The notes: a model not told the origin generated them from the sequence alone. Shown: positions 50,027 to 60,045, counted from the stretch's first letter. The stretch: 64,000 nt of DNA from Gallionella straubiae (GCF_051257895.1 NZ_CP194331.1:1-64000); one strand, 5' to 3'. Made by a program: numbers and translations.

Positions 50027-52357
50027 ATGATCAACATCGAAATTGACGGCAAGCTGGTTGAAACCGAGCGCGGCTCCACCGTGATGGACGCGGCGCGCAA
50101 GGCGGGCGTTCATATCCCGCACTTCTGCTATCACAAGAAACTGTCCATCGCGGCCAACTGCCGCATGTGCCTGGTCGAGGTGGAAAAGGCGCCCAAGCCG
50201 CTGCCCGCGTGCGCGACGCCGGCCACCGACGGCATGAAGGTCAAGACCCATTCCGAGGTGGCGGTCAAGGCGCAGAAGGGCGTGATGGAGTTCCTGCTCA
50301 TCAACCATCCGCTGGATTGCCCGGTTTGCGATCAGGGCGGCGAATGCCAGCTGCAGGACGTGGCGATGGGCTACGGCGCGACGGCGTCGCGCTACAGCGA
50401 GGAAAAACGCGTCGTGATGCACAAGGATGTCGGCGCGCTGATTTCCACGAAGGAAATGAGCCGCTGCATCCAGTGCACGCGCTGCGTGCGCTTTGGGCAG
50501 GAAATCGGCGGCATGATGGAACTGGGCATGGCGTTCCGCGGCGAGCATTCCGAGATCATGAGCTTCGTGGACAGCACGGTGGATTCCGAACTGTCCGGCA
50601 ACATGATCGATCTGTGCCCGGTCGGCGCGCTGACCAGCAAGCCGTTCCGCTACACCGCGCGCAGCTGGGAGCTGTCGCGGCGCAAGTCGGTCAGCCCGCA
50701 TGACGGACTGGGCTCCAAACTCGCGGTTCAGGTGAAGAACCACAAGGTGATGCGCGTCCTGCCGATCGAAAACGAAGCCGTCAACGAATGCTGGATTTCC
50801 GACAAGGACCGTTTCAGTTACGAAGGGCTGAATGCGCCGGAACGCCTGACCAAGCCGATGCTCAAGCAGGACGGCAAGTGGCAGGAAGTCGAATGGCAGG
50901 TTGCGCTGGAATACGTGGCGAAGGCGCTGCACCAGATCGGCTGCGGCGCCGGGGCCGAGCAGATCGGCGCGCTGGCGACGCCGCACAGCACGCTGGAAGA
51001 ACTCTACCTGCTGCAGAAACTCATGCGCGGCCTAGGCAGCAACAACATCGATTTCCGCCTGCGCCAGTCCGACTTCGGCGCGGACGGCAAGCAGGCCGGC
51101 GCACCCTGGCTGGGCATGCCGGTCGCCGACATCAATACCCGCGACCGTTTCCTGATCGTCGGCAGCTTCCTGCGCAAGGATCATCCGCTGCTCGCGCAGC
51201 GCGTGCGCCAGGCGGTCAAGAAGGGCGCTCAGGCCAGCATCGTGCATTCGAGCGACGACGACCTGCTGATGCCGGTCGCGAACAAGGCCATCGTCGCGCC
51301 AAGTGACATGGCCAACATGCTGGCGCAAATCCTCAAGGCGCTGGCGGCCGAGAAGCAGGGCAGCACGCAGGGCGTCGAGAACGTCACGGTCGGCAGCGAG
51401 GCCGCGGCTATTGCGAAGAGCCTCGCAAGCGGTGAACGCGCCGCGGTGCTGCTCGGAAATTTCGCGCAGCAGCATCCACAGGCGGCGCAGCTTGCCGTGT
51501 TCGCGGAGAAGATCGCCGCACTGTGCGGCGCAAAATTCGGCTTCCTCGGCGAGGCGGCCAACAGCGTCGGCGGCTATCTCGCCAGTGCGGTGCCGTCCGG
51601 CAATGGCGCAAATGCCGCGCAGATGGTGGCATCGCCGTGCAAGGCCTACCTCCTGCTGAACGTCGAGCCGGAACTGGACATGCATGACTCGCAACAGGCG
51701 ATGGCAGCGATGTACGCCGCCGACCTGGTGGTGGCCTTGTCCGCATACAAACACCATGCAACCGATTACGCCAACGTTTTGCTGCCGATCGCGCCGTTCA
51801 CCGAAACTTCCGGCACCTTTGTCAGCACCGAGGGGCGCGTCCAGAGCTTCAAGGGTACGGTCAAGCCGCTCGGCGATGCCCGTCCGGCATGGAAGGTGCT
51901 GCGCGTACTGGGCAACCTGCTCGAAGTGCAGGGCTTCGATTACGACACCAGCGAAGCAGTGCGCGACGAGGCGTTGTCCGGCCCGGCGGTGGCGGAGCGG
52001 CTGAATAATCACCTCGAAGGGATCGCGATCCAACCGGCAGCGCCTGCTGCCGGAGGCTTGCAGCGCATCGCCGATGTGCCGATCTACGCGGCCGATGCGC
52101 TGGTGCGCCGTGCGAGCTCGCTGCAGAAGACCCGCGATGCCGCAACCCCTTGCGTATCGATGCATAGCAGCGAGTTGCAGAAACTGGGCGTGAAATCCGG
52201 CGATGCCGTGAAGGTTAGCCAGAGCAGGACAATGGTGCGTCTGGCGGTGCGGGCGGATGATTCCCTGCCCGCCGGCTGCGCGCGTGTGGCGGCGGGTCAT
52301 CCGGCGACGGCGGAACTGGGCGCGATGTTTGGAACGATTACTGTGGAGCGCGCATGA
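50027..52357 (+). CDS. nuoG: NADH-quinone oxidoreductase subunit G
   Basis: The 776-aa 75-kDa subunit carries several Fe-S clusters: an N-terminal ferredoxin-like 2Fe-2S site (CYHKKLSIAANCRMC), a His-Cys3 site (HPLDCPVCDQGGEC) and 4Fe-4S ligands (CIQCTRCVRF and DLCPVGALTSKP). A long molybdopterin-oxidoreductase-like C-terminal domain follows. The ATG at 50027 lies 21 bp after nuoF; the stop overlaps nuoH by 4 bp. Confidence 0.98.
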   Translation: MINIEIDGKLVETERGSTVMDAARKAGVHIPHFCYHKKLSIAANCRMCLVEVEKAPKPLPACATPATDGMKVKTHSEVAVKAQKGVMEFLLINHPLDCPVCDQGGECQLQDVAMGYGATASRYSEEKRVVMHKDVGALISTKEMSRCIQCTRCVRFGQEIGGMMELGMAFRGEHSEIMSFVDSTVDSELSGNMIDLCPVGALTSKPFRYTARSWELSRRKSVSPHDGLGSKLAVQVKNHKVMRVLPIENEAVNECWISDKDRFSYEGLNAPERLTKPMLKQDGKWQEVEWQVALEYVAKALHQIGCGAGAEQIGALATPHSTLEELYLLQKLMRGLGSNNIDFRLRQSDFGADGKQAGAPWLGMPVADINTRDRFLIVGSFLRKDHPLLAQRVRQAVKKGAQASIVHSSDDDLLMPVANKAIVAPSDMANMLAQILKALAAEKQGSTQGVENVTVGSEAAAIAKSLASGERAAVLLGNFAQQHPQAAQLAVFAEKIAALCGAKFGFLGEAANSVGGYLASAVPSGNGANAAQMVASPCKAYLLLNVEPELDMHDSQQAMAAMYAADLVVALSAYKHHATDYANVLLPIAPFTETSGTFVSTEGRVQSFKGTVKPLGDARPAWKVLRVLGNLLEVQGFDYDTSEAVRDEALSGPAVAERLNNHLEGIAIQPAAPAAGGLQRIADVPIYAADALVRRASSLQKTRDAATPCVSMHSSELQKLGVKSGDAVKVSQSRTMVRLAVRADDSLPAGCARVAAGHPATAELGAMFGTITVERA

Positions 52358-53394
52358 TGGAATTGCTGCAAACTTTGCAACAGCTCGGGCAGGAACTGCT
52401 CGGGTCGGCATGGCTGCCGGTCTGGACCATAGTGAAAATCATGGTCATCACGGTGCCGATCATGCTGACGGTCGCCTACCTGACGCTGGCAGAACGCAAG
52501 GTCATCGGCTACATGCAGATCCGCATCGGCCCGAACCGCGTCGGCCCCTACGGCCTGATCCAGCCGCTCGCCGACGGTGTGAAGCTGCTGTTCAAGGAAA
52601 TCGTCATTCCGACCAAGTCGAACAAATTCCTGTTCATCGCGGCGCCCATTCTCGGCCTCGCGCCGTCGCTCGCGGCCTGGGCGGTGATGCCGTTCGGCGA
52701 CGGGATGGTGGTGTCCAACCTCAATGCGGGGCTGCTCTATATCCTGGCGATGACTTCGCTGGCGGTGTACGGCATCATCATCGCCGGCTGGGCGTCCAAC
52801 TCCAAGTATGCCTTCCTCGGCGCGGTACGTTCCGCCGCGCAGATCGTGTCGTACGAGATCGCGATGGGCTTCGCGCTGGTGTGCGTGTTGCTGGCCTCGC
52901 AGAGCATGAACCTCGGCGACATCGTCAAGGGTCAGCAGGGCAGCCTCGGCCTGCTGAACTGGTACTGGATCCCGCTGTTCCCGATGTTCCTGGTGTACTT
53001 CATCTCCGGCGTGGCCGAGACCAACCGCGCACCGTTCGACATGGCGGAAGGCGAGTCGGAAATCGTCGCGGGCTTCCATGTGGAATATTCCGGCATGGCG
53101 TTCGCGATGTTCTTCCTGGCCGAATACGCCAACATGATCCTGATCGCCTTCCTGACCTCTATCATGTTCCTGGGCGGCTGGCTGTCGCCGGTGCCGTTCC
53201 TGCCGGACAGTTTCTTCTGGCTGCTGGCCAAGGTTTCCTTCTTCCTGTTCCTGTTCCTGTGGTTCCGCGCGACCTTCCCGCGCTACCGCTATGACCAGTT
53301 GATGCGGCTGGGCTGGAAAATATTCATCCCGCTGACTATCGTCTGGGTGGTGGTGGTTGCCGCATGGATGCAAACCCCGCTGTGGGTCTGGTAA
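52354..53394 (+). CDS. nuoH: NADH-quinone oxidoreductase subunit H
   Basis: The 346-aa membrane subunit forms part of the quinone tunnel. It has eight or so helices and the signatures ERKVIGYMQIRIGPNRVGPYGLIQPLADGVKL (in parts: ERKVIGYMQIRIGPNRVG) and ETNRAPFDMAEGESEIVAGFH. It overlaps the nuoG stop by 4 bp. Confidence 0.98.
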   Translation: MMELLQTLQQLGQELLGSAWLPVWTIVKIMVITVPIMLTVAYLTLAERKVIGYMQIRIGPNRVGPYGLIQPLADGVKLLFKEIVIPTKSNKFLFIAAPILGLAPSLAAWAVMPFGDGMVVSNLNAGLLYILAMTSLAVYGIIIAGWASNSKYAFLGAVRSAAQIVSYEIAMGFALVCVLLASQSMNLGDIVKGQQGSLGLLNWYWIPLFPMFLVYFISGVAETNRAPFDMAEGESEIVAGFHVEYSGMAFAMFFLAEYANMILIAFLTSIMFLGGWLSPVPFLPDSFFWLLAKVSFFLFLFLWFRATFPRYRYDQLMRLGWKIFIPLTIVWVVVVAAWMQTPLWVW

Positions 53395-53409
53395 GCGGAG
53401 GGGATAAAA

Positions 53410-53898
53410 ATGGAAAAAATAGCAAACTTCTTCAAGACCTTCCTGCTGTACGAACTGGTCAAGGGCTTGGCGCTGACGGGGCGCTACTTCTTCGCGCGCA
53501 AGATCACCGTGCAGTATCCGGAAGAGAAGACTCCGCAGGGCTTCCGTTTCCGCGGCCTGCATGCGCAGCGCCGTTATGCCAACGGCGAGGAGCGCTGCAT
53601 CGGCTGCAAGCTGTGCGAGGCGGTGTGCCCGGCCATGGCGATCAAGATCGAGGTGGCGGAGAGCGAGGACGGCACGCGCCGCACCACGCAGTACGACATC
53701 GACCTGTACAAGTGCATTTTTTGCGGCTTCTGCGAGGAATCCTGCCCGGTGGATGCGATCGTCGAAACCCGCGTGTTCGAGTACCACGGCGAGAAGCCAG
53801 GCGACCTGTATTACACCAAGGCCATGCTGCTGGCGAACGGTGACAAATACGAAGAGCAGATCGCCAAGGATCGCGCGGCGGATGCGAAGTACCGATAA
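53410..53898 (+). CDS. nuoI: NADH-quinone oxidoreductase subunit I
   Basis: The 162-aa subunit holds clusters N6a and N6b, with two 4Fe-4S ferredoxin motifs: CIGCKLCEAVCPAMAI and CIFCGFCEESCPVDAI. It precedes nuoJ by 12 bp. It passes electrons from NuoG to NuoB. Confidence 0.98.
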   Translation: MEKIANFFKTFLLYELVKGLALTGRYFFARKITVQYPEEKTPQGFRFRGLHAQRRYANGEERCIGCKLCEAVCPAMAIKIEVAESEDGTRRTTQYDIDLYKCIFCGFCEESCPVDAIVETRVFEYHGEKPGDLYYTKAMLLANGDKYEEQIAKDRAADAKYR

Positions 53899-53910
53899 GA
53901 GGACAGTCAG

Positions 53911-54522
53911 ATGAATTTCGAGACCATCGTGTTTTACCTGTTTGCGGCGCTGACCGTGTTCGCGGGATTGCGCGTGATCACCGCGCGCAACCCGGTGCAT
54001 GCCGTGCTGTTCCTGGTGCTGGCGTTCATTGCTTCCGCGGGCATCTGGCTGCTGCTGGAGGCCGAGTTCCTCGCCATCACCCTGGTGCTGGTGTACGTCG
54101 GCGCGGTCATGGTGCTGTTCCTGTTCGTGGTGATGATGCTGGACATCAACCTGGTTCAACTGCGCCAGGACCTCTGGCGCTGGCTGCCGTTCGGCGCGGT
54201 GTTGGCCGGCCTCATGGCGTTCGAGATGATTTGGGTGCTGGGCTCCACCGAGGCCTCGGCCGGCAAGACAGCCGTCAAGCATGCGGCCGATTACAGCAAC
54301 ACCAAGGAGCTCGGTCGGCTGATCTATACCGACTATGTGTATCCGTTCGAGATCGCCGCGGTATTGCTGCTGGTGGCGATGGTGGCGGCGATTGCGCTGA
54401 CCCTGCGCCGCCGCAAGGATGCCAAGTCTCAGGTGATCGCCGAGCAGCTGGCGGTGAAGAAGGCGGATCGTCTGCGCGTCGTGTCCATGCCGGCCGAGCG
54501 TAAAGATTCGGCGGCAAACTAA
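53911..54522 (+). CDS. nuoJ: NADH-quinone oxidoreductase subunit J
   Basis: The 203-aa membrane subunit has five transmembrane helices and the conserved LVLVYVGAVMVLFLFVVMML with the pi-bulge helix. The C-terminal tail is basic and cytoplasmic. The start follows a GAGGACAGTC leader 12 bp after nuoI. Confidence 0.97.
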   Translation: MNFETIVFYLFAALTVFAGLRVITARNPVHAVLFLVLAFIASAGIWLLLEAEFLAITLVLVYVGAVMVLFLFVVMMLDINLVQLRQDLWRWLPFGAVLAGLMAFEMIWVLGSTEASAGKTAVKHAADYSNTKELGRLIYTDYVYPFEIAAVLLLVAMVAAIALTLRRRKDAKSQVIAEQLAVKKADRLRVVSMPAERKDSAAN

Positions 54523-54545
54523 TTCCAGGGAGCGAGAAGAACAAC

Positions 54546-54851
54546 ATGTTGACCCTTTCCCATTATCTGGTGCTCAGTGCCGTGCTGTTTGCGATCGGCG
54601 TGGTCGGCATCTTCCTCAACCGCAAGAACCTGATCGTGCTGCTGATGGCGATCGAAATGATGCTGCTGGCGGTGAACACCAACTTTGTGGCGTTTTCGCA
54701 TTACCTGAACGATACCGCCGGGCAGGTCTTCGTATTCTTCATCTTGACCGTGGCCGCGGCCGAGGCCGCCATCGGCCTGGCGATCCTGGTGGTGCTGTTC
54801 CGCAGCCTGAACACCATCAACGTTGAAGATCTAGACAGCCTGAAAGGGTAA
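54546..54851 (+). CDS. nuoK: NADH-quinone oxidoreductase subunit K
   Basis: The 101-aa MrpC-like subunit has three helices with the two proton-path Glu residues in MAIEMMLLAVNTNFV and AAAEAAIGLAILV. The ATG at 54546 follows GGGAGCGAG. Its stop is followed after 8 bp by a MITE-like insertion. Confidence 0.98.
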   Translation: MLTLSHYLVLSAVLFAIGVVGIFLNRKNLIVLLMAIEMMLLAVNTNFVAFSHYLNDTAGQVFVFFILTVAAAEAAIGLAILVVLFRSLNTINVEDLDSLKG

Positions 54852-54859
54852 TGGGCCAT

Positions 54860-55001
54860 GAGAACCTCTATAAATCCATTTTCCGGGCGAATCGCGGCGT
54901 CGCGTGCTCGCTCAATCCTCGCCTATCAATCTGATATGTCTCGTTGTTCGCTGTGCGGCTCCTTGCGCTTCATCCCGCAAAATGAATTTCTAGAGGCTCT
55001 C
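54860..55001. mobile_element. MITE-like element between nuoK and nuoL (142 bp)
   Basis: 28-base terminal inverted repeats (54860-54887 and 54974-55001) match at 24 of 28 positions; they start GAGARCCTCTAKAAAT and run inward to CATTTTSCGGG. The interior has no ORF of interest. The right end supplies AGAGG at 54992-54996, 7 bases before the nuoL ATG, so the element now serves as the nuoL ribosome-binding site. No transposase is present, as expected for a non-autonomous element. Confidence 0.8.
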
Positions 55002-55003
55002 AT

Positions 55004-57004
55004 ATGAGTATGCAAAATCTGTATCTGCTGGTTCCCCTGGCGCCGCTGGCCGGGGCAATCTTTGCCGGCCTGTTCGGCAAGTGCTTGGATCGCGCCTGGT
55101 CGCACCGCGTCACCATCCTGATGATGGTGGTTTCCTTTCTTGCCTCGGTCGCGGTCTTCAACGATGTGCTGGCGGGCAACAACTTCAACGGCCCGGTCTA
55201 CACCTGGCTGACTTCCGGCGACACCAGCTTCCAGGTCGGATTCCTGATCGACAAACTCACCGCCACGATGATGCTGGTGGTGACCTTCGTGTCGCTGATG
55301 GTGCACATTTACACCATCGGCTACATGGAAGACGACGACGGCTACCAGCGCTTCTTCAGCTACATCTCGCTGTTCACCTTCTCCATGCTGATGCTGGTGA
55401 TGGCCAACAACTTCATGCAGCTGTTCTTCGGCTGGGAAGCGGTGGGGCTGGTTTCCTACCTGCTGATCGGTTTCTGGTACAAGAAGGAAACGGCGATCTA
55501 CGCAAATTTAAAGGCTTTTTTAGTTAATCGTGTCGGCGACTTCGGTTTCCTGCTCGGCATCGGGCTGGTGGTGATGGTGTTCGGCACGCTCGACTATGCC
55601 GCGGTGTTCGCCAATGCCGCGAGCCACGCGAAGGACATCGCACCGATACCCGGTGTGTCGTGGAACATGATGACCGCGATCTGCATCCTGCTGTTCATCG
55701 GCGCGATGGGCAAGTCGGCGCAGTTCCCGCTGCATGTCTGGCTGCCCGACTCGATGGAAGGCCCAACCCCGATCTCCGCGTTGATCCACGCCGCGACCAT
55801 GGTGACTGCCGGTATCTTTATGGTGGCGCGCATGTCGCCGCTCTACGAACTGTCCGAAACCGCACTGTCCTTCGTCATGGTGATCGGCGCGATTACCGCG
55901 CTGTTTATGGGCTTCCTCGGCATCATCCAGAACGACATCAAGCGTGTGGTGGCTTATTCCACGCTGTCTCAGCTCGGCTACATGACCGTGGCGCTCGGCG
56001 CATCCGCCTACTCGGTGGCGATCTTCCACCTCATGACCCATGCGTTCTTCAAGGCGCTGCTGTTCCTTGCCGCCGGCTCCGTAATCATCGCGATGCACCA
56101 CGACCAGGACATCCGCAACATGGGCGGCTTGAGGAAATACATGCCGATCACCTGGATCACTTCGCTGATTGGCTCGCTGGCGCTGATCGGCACGCCGTTC
56201 TTCTCCGGCTTCTATTCCAAGGACAGCATCATCGAGGCGGTTGCGCTGTCGAACCTGCCCGGCTCCGGCTTCGCCTACTTCGCGGTGGTGGCCGGGGTGT
56301 TTGTCACGGCCTTCTATTCGTTCCGCATGTACTTCCTGGTATTCCACGGCAAGGAGCGTTTCCATCATCCCAAGCCGACGCATGACCACGAAGGCGGCAA
56401 GGAAGACGACGGCCATGCGCACCATCATGGCAATCCGCACGAGACGCCCTGGGTGGTGACGCTGCCGCTGATTCTGCTGGCCATTCCTTCCGTGCTGATC
56501 GGCTACCTTGCCATCGAGCCGATGCTGTATGGCGGCTATTTCGGCGATGCGATCTTCATTTCCGGGCACCATCACGCGATGCACGAGATGCAGCAGGAAT
56601 TCCACGGCGCGCTTGCGATGGCGCTGCATTCGCTGACCACCCTGCCGCTGTGGCTGGCGATTGCCGGCGTGGCGAGCGCGGCGTTCTTCTACCTCAAGCG
56701 CCCCGACATTCCCGCGGCGATCCAGAAGCGTTTCCAGTTCATCTACACCCTGCTGGACAACAAGTACTACTTCGACCGTTTCAACGACTGGTTCTTCGCC
56801 GGCGGCGCGCGCGGCGCGAGCGGCTTCCTGTGGAAGTTCGGTGACGTGACGGTGATCGACGGCTGGATCGTGAACGGTTCGGCGAAGCTGGTCGGGATGC
56901 TCTCGGGCGTGGTGCGCCATCTCCAGTCCGGCTACATCTACCACTATGCGTTTTCCATGATCATCGGCGTGTTCGTGCTGCTGACCGTGCGGGACTGGTT
57001 TTAA
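55004..57004 (+). CDS. nuoL: NADH-quinone oxidoreductase subunit L
   Basis: The 666-aa antiporter-like subunit begins MSMQNLYLLVPLAPLAGAIF and has FFGWEAVGLVSYLLIGFWY, the proton-path motif SAQFPLHVWLPDSMEGPTPISALIHAATMVTAG (in parts: HVWLPDSMEGPTPISALIHA) and KRVVAYSTLSQLGYM. A cytoplasmic or periplasmic loop is very His-rich (HDHEGGKEDDGHAHHHG), as in many betaproteobacterial NuoL. The start uses a Shine-Dalgarno provided by the MITE-like element. Confidence 0.98.
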   Translation: MSMQNLYLLVPLAPLAGAIFAGLFGKCLDRAWSHRVTILMMVVSFLASVAVFNDVLAGNNFNGPVYTWLTSGDTSFQVGFLIDKLTATMMLVVTFVSLMVHIYTIGYMEDDDGYQRFFSYISLFTFSMLMLVMANNFMQLFFGWEAVGLVSYLLIGFWYKKETAIYANLKAFLVNRVGDFGFLLGIGLVVMVFGTLDYAAVFANAASHAKDIAPIPGVSWNMMTAICILLFIGAMGKSAQFPLHVWLPDSMEGPTPISALIHAATMVTAGIFMVARMSPLYELSETALSFVMVIGAITALFMGFLGIIQNDIKRVVAYSTLSQLGYMTVALGASAYSVAIFHLMTHAFFKALLFLAAGSVIIAMHHDQDIRNMGGLRKYMPITWITSLIGSLALIGTPFFSGFYSKDSIIEAVALSNLPGSGFAYFAVVAGVFVTAFYSFRMYFLVFHGKERFHHPKPTHDHEGGKEDDGHAHHHGNPHETPWVVTLPLILLAIPSVLIGYLAIEPMLYGGYFGDAIFISGHHHAMHEMQQEFHGALAMALHSLTTLPLWLAIAGVASAAFFYLKRPDIPAAIQKRFQFIYTLLDNKYYFDRFNDWFFAGGARGASGFLWKFGDVTVIDGWIVNGSAKLVGMLSGVVRHLQSGYIYHYAFSMIIGVFVLLTVRDWF

Positions 57005-57033
57005 TGACTCGGGTTTGAATAAGGAAAAACAGC

Positions 57034-58524
57034 ATGATTTTCGGATTACCCGTAATTAGCGTTGCAATCTGGCTGCCGATCGTCTTCGGCCTCCTGGTGC
57101 TGGCCACCGGCGGCGACAAGAATGCTCCGCTGGCGCGCATCCTCGCGCTGGTCGGCTCGGTGCTCGGTTTCCTGGTGACGATTCCGCTCTATACCGGCTT
57201 TGTGCGCGATACCTCCGAGATGCAGTTCGTCGAGCTGCACGACTGGATCGCGCGCTTCAACATCCATTATCACCTCGGCGTGGACGGCATCTCGGTGCTG
57301 TTCATCCTGCTGACCGCCTTCTTCACTCCTCTCGTGGTGCTGGCCGGCTGGCAGGTGATCGAGAAGCGCGTCGCGCAATACATGGCGTCCTTCCTCATCA
57401 TGTCCGGCATCATGATCGGCGTGTTCGCCGCGCTCGATTCGATCCTGTTTTACGTGTTCTGGGAAGCGATGCTGATCCCGATGTTCCTCATCATCGGCAT
57501 ATGGGGCGGCCAGAACCGCGTGTACGCGGCAGTCAAGTTCTTCCTCTACACCCTGCTCGGCTCGCTGCTGATGCTGGTCGCGCTGATCTACCTGTACAAC
57601 CAGTCGGGCGGCAGCTTCGCGATCCTCGACTTCCACAAGACCGCGATCCCGATGACGGCGCAGATCCTGATCTTCATCGCATTCTTCTTCGCCTTCGCGG
57701 TGAAGGTGCCGATGTTCCCGGTGCATACCTGGTTGCCGGACGCACACGTCGAAGCGCCAACCGGCGGCTCGGTGATCCTGGCGGCGATCATGCTGAAGGT
57801 GGGCGCCTACGGCTTCCTGCGCTTCTCCATGCCGATCGTGCCGGACGCGAGCCATCAGCTGGCCGGCGGCATGATCGCGCTGTCGCTGATCGCGGTGGTG
57901 TACATCGGCCTGGTGGCGCTGACCCAGAGCGACATGAAGAAGCTGGTGGCGTACTCCTCAATCTCGCACATGGGCTTCGTCACGCTGGGCTTCTTCATCT
58001 TCAACGCCTACGGCATGGAAGGCGCGCTGCTGCAGATGATCTCGCACGGCTTCGTGTCCGGCGCGCTGTTCCTGTGCATCGGTGTGCTGTATGACCGCAT
58101 GCATTCGCGCAAAATCGCCGATTACGGCGGCGTGGCCAACACCATGCCGGTGTTCGCCGCCTTCTTCATGCTGTTTGCGATGGCCAACAGCGGCCTGCCC
58201 GGCACCAGCGGCTTCGTCGGCGAATTCATGGTGATCCTCGGCGCGGTCAAGGCAAACTTCTGGTATGCCTTCGCCGCAGCGACCACGCTGGTTTTCGGCG
58301 CGGCCTACACGCTGTGGATGTACAAGCGCGTGATCTTCGGTGACGTAGCCAATTCGCATGTCGCCGAACTGACCGACATGAACCTGCGCGAAAAGGTTAT
58401 TTTTGCGATCCTCGCGATTACCGTGCTGGGCATGGGGTTGTACCCCCTGCCGTTCAGCGAAATCATGCATGTGTCGGTGAATGACCTGCTGGTGCACGTG
58501 GCGCGTTCCAAGCTGCCGTTGTAA
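57034..58524 (+). CDS. nuoM: NADH-quinone oxidoreductase subunit M
   Basis: The 496-aa antiporter-like subunit contains YVFWEAMLIPMFLIIGIWGG, KVPMFPVHTWLPDAHVEAPTGGSVILA (in parts: VHTWLPDAHVEAPTGGS) and KLVAYSSISHMGFV with the expected Lys and Glu of the proton channel. The ATG at 57034 follows AATAAGGAAA. It lies 29 bp after nuoL. Confidence 0.98.
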   Translation: MIFGLPVISVAIWLPIVFGLLVLATGGDKNAPLARILALVGSVLGFLVTIPLYTGFVRDTSEMQFVELHDWIARFNIHYHLGVDGISVLFILLTAFFTPLVVLAGWQVIEKRVAQYMASFLIMSGIMIGVFAALDSILFYVFWEAMLIPMFLIIGIWGGQNRVYAAVKFFLYTLLGSLLMLVALIYLYNQSGGSFAILDFHKTAIPMTAQILIFIAFFFAFAVKVPMFPVHTWLPDAHVEAPTGGSVILAAIMLKVGAYGFLRFSMPIVPDASHQLAGGMIALSLIAVVYIGLVALTQSDMKKLVAYSSISHMGFVTLGFFIFNAYGMEGALLQMISHGFVSGALFLCIGVLYDRMHSRKIADYGGVANTMPVFAAFFMLFAMANSGLPGTSGFVGEFMVILGAVKANFWYAFAAATTLVFGAAYTLWMYKRVIFGDVANSHVAELTDMNLREKVIFAILAITVLGMGLYPLPFSEIMHVSVNDLLVHVARSKLPL

Positions 58525-58544
58525 GCAGTTGACTTGAGGTGAAT

Positions 58545-59996
58545 ATGGATTTGATGACGAATTTGATGCCGGCCGGAGCGGAGATTTTCCTGTTGGTCAT
58601 GGCGTGCGTGATCCTGATCGCGGATCTGCTGATCAAGCAAAGCGGCAGGCAGGCCACCTATATGCTGGTGCAGCTCACCCTGCTGGGCTGCTCGCTGATC
58701 ACCGTCGGTGCGCATGAGCATGGCGTGGTCTATGCCTTCCACAACATGTTCGTGGACGACCTCATGGCCGACGTGCTGAAGCTCCTGACCTACCTCGCGG
58801 TGTCGATGATGCTGGTGTATTCGCGCCAGTACCTCGCCGTGCGCGGCCTGTTCAGCGGCGAATTCATGGTGCTGGCGCTGTTCGCCACGCTCGGCATGAT
58901 GGTGATGATCTCCGCCAACCATTTCCTCACCCTGTATCTCGGCCTGGAAGTGCTCTCGCTGAGCCTGTATGCGATGGTTGCCCTGCAGCGCGACTCCGCC
59001 GTCGCCACCGAGGCCGCGATGAAGTACTTTATCCTTGGGGCGCTGGCTTCCGGCCTGCTGCTGTACGGCATGTCCATGCTGTACGGCGCGACCGGCTCGC
59101 TGGAACTGGGCGCGGTGTCCAAGGCGATCCAGTCGGGTGCTGCGGACAAGAGCCTGCTGGTGTTCGGCCTGGTGTTCGTGGTCTCCGGCCTGGCCTTCAA
59201 ACTCGGCGTGGTGCCGTTCCACATGTGGGTGCCGGACGTTTACCACGGCGCACCCACCGCGATGACCATGCTGATCGGCTCGGCGCCCAAGCTCGCCGCG
59301 TTCGCCTTCGTTACGCGCATCCTGGTCGAGGGTCTGCAGCCGCTGGTGCAGCACTGGTCGGGCATGCTGGTCATCCTTGCCGTCGCCTCGATGGCCATCG
59401 GCAACATCACCGCGATCGCGCAGACCAACCTCAAGCGCATGTTTGCCTACTCGACCATCGCGCACATGGGCTTCCTGCTGCTTGGCCTGTTGAGTGGCGG
59501 CATCGAAGGCTACGGCTCGTCGATGTTCTATGCCGTGGTGTACGTGCTGATGTCGCTCGGCGCGTTCGGCATGATCATGCTGCTGTCGCGCGAAGGCTTC
59601 GAGGCCGACACCCTCAACGACTTCAAGGGCCTCAACCAGCGCAGCCCGTGGCTCGCCTTCCTGATGCTGCTGCTGATGTTCTCCATGGCCGGTGTGCCGC
59701 CCACCGTCGGCTTCTACGCAAAATTCTCGGTGCTGAACGCCGTGGTGCAGGCGGGGCACATCTGGCTGGCCGTGGTTGCGGTGCTGCTCTCGCTGATCGG
59801 CGCGTTCTATTACCTGCGCATCGTCAAGCTGATGTATTTCGACGCGCCGGAAAGCCATGCACCGATTACCGTCGGTTCGGATACCGCGCTGCTGATGAGT
59901 GTGAACGGCTTGGGCATGTTGCTGCTGGGTCTGTTGCCCGGCACGCTGATGTCGGTGTGCGCCGTCTCGGTACAGCAGTCGCTGCTGCTGCATTAA
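58545..59996 (+). CDS. nuoN: NADH-quinone oxidoreductase subunit N
   Basis: The 483-aa antiporter-like subunit is last in the operon. The ATG at 58545 (MDLMTNLMPAGAEIFLL) follows TGAGGT and is preferred to an upstream GTG. The motifs LGLEVLSLSLYAMVAL, KLGVVPFHMWVPDVYHGAPTAMTML (in parts: FHMWVPDVYHGAPT) and KRMFAYSTIAHMGFLLLG are intact. A strong terminator follows. Confidence 0.98.
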   Translation: MDLMTNLMPAGAEIFLLVMACVILIADLLIKQSGRQATYMLVQLTLLGCSLITVGAHEHGVVYAFHNMFVDDLMADVLKLLTYLAVSMMLVYSRQYLAVRGLFSGEFMVLALFATLGMMVMISANHFLTLYLGLEVLSLSLYAMVALQRDSAVATEAAMKYFILGALASGLLLYGMSMLYGATGSLELGAVSKAIQSGAADKSLLVFGLVFVVSGLAFKLGVVPFHMWVPDVYHGAPTAMTMLIGSAPKLAAFAFVTRILVEGLQPLVQHWSGMLVILAVASMAIGNITAIAQTNLKRMFAYSTIAHMGFLLLGLLSGGIEGYGSSMFYAVVYVLMSLGAFGMIMLLSREGFEADTLNDFKGLNQRSPWLAFLMLLLMFSMAGVPPTVGFYAKFSVLNAVVQAGHIWLAVVAVLLSLIGAFYYLRIVKLMYFDAPESHAPITVGSDTALLMSVNGLGMLLLGLLPGTLMSVCAVSVQQSLLLH

Positions 59997-60017
59997 TGCA
60001 CATCATGCAGCCTTGCC

Positions 60018-60045
60018 AAACTCCCGCCGCGTGCGGGAGTTTTTG
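60018..60045 (+). terminator. Rho-independent terminator of the nuo operon
   Basis: AAACTCCCGC/GCGGGAGTTT 10-bp stem with a 5-base loop, followed by T-rich sequence, 22 bp after the nuoN stop. Confidence 0.9.
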
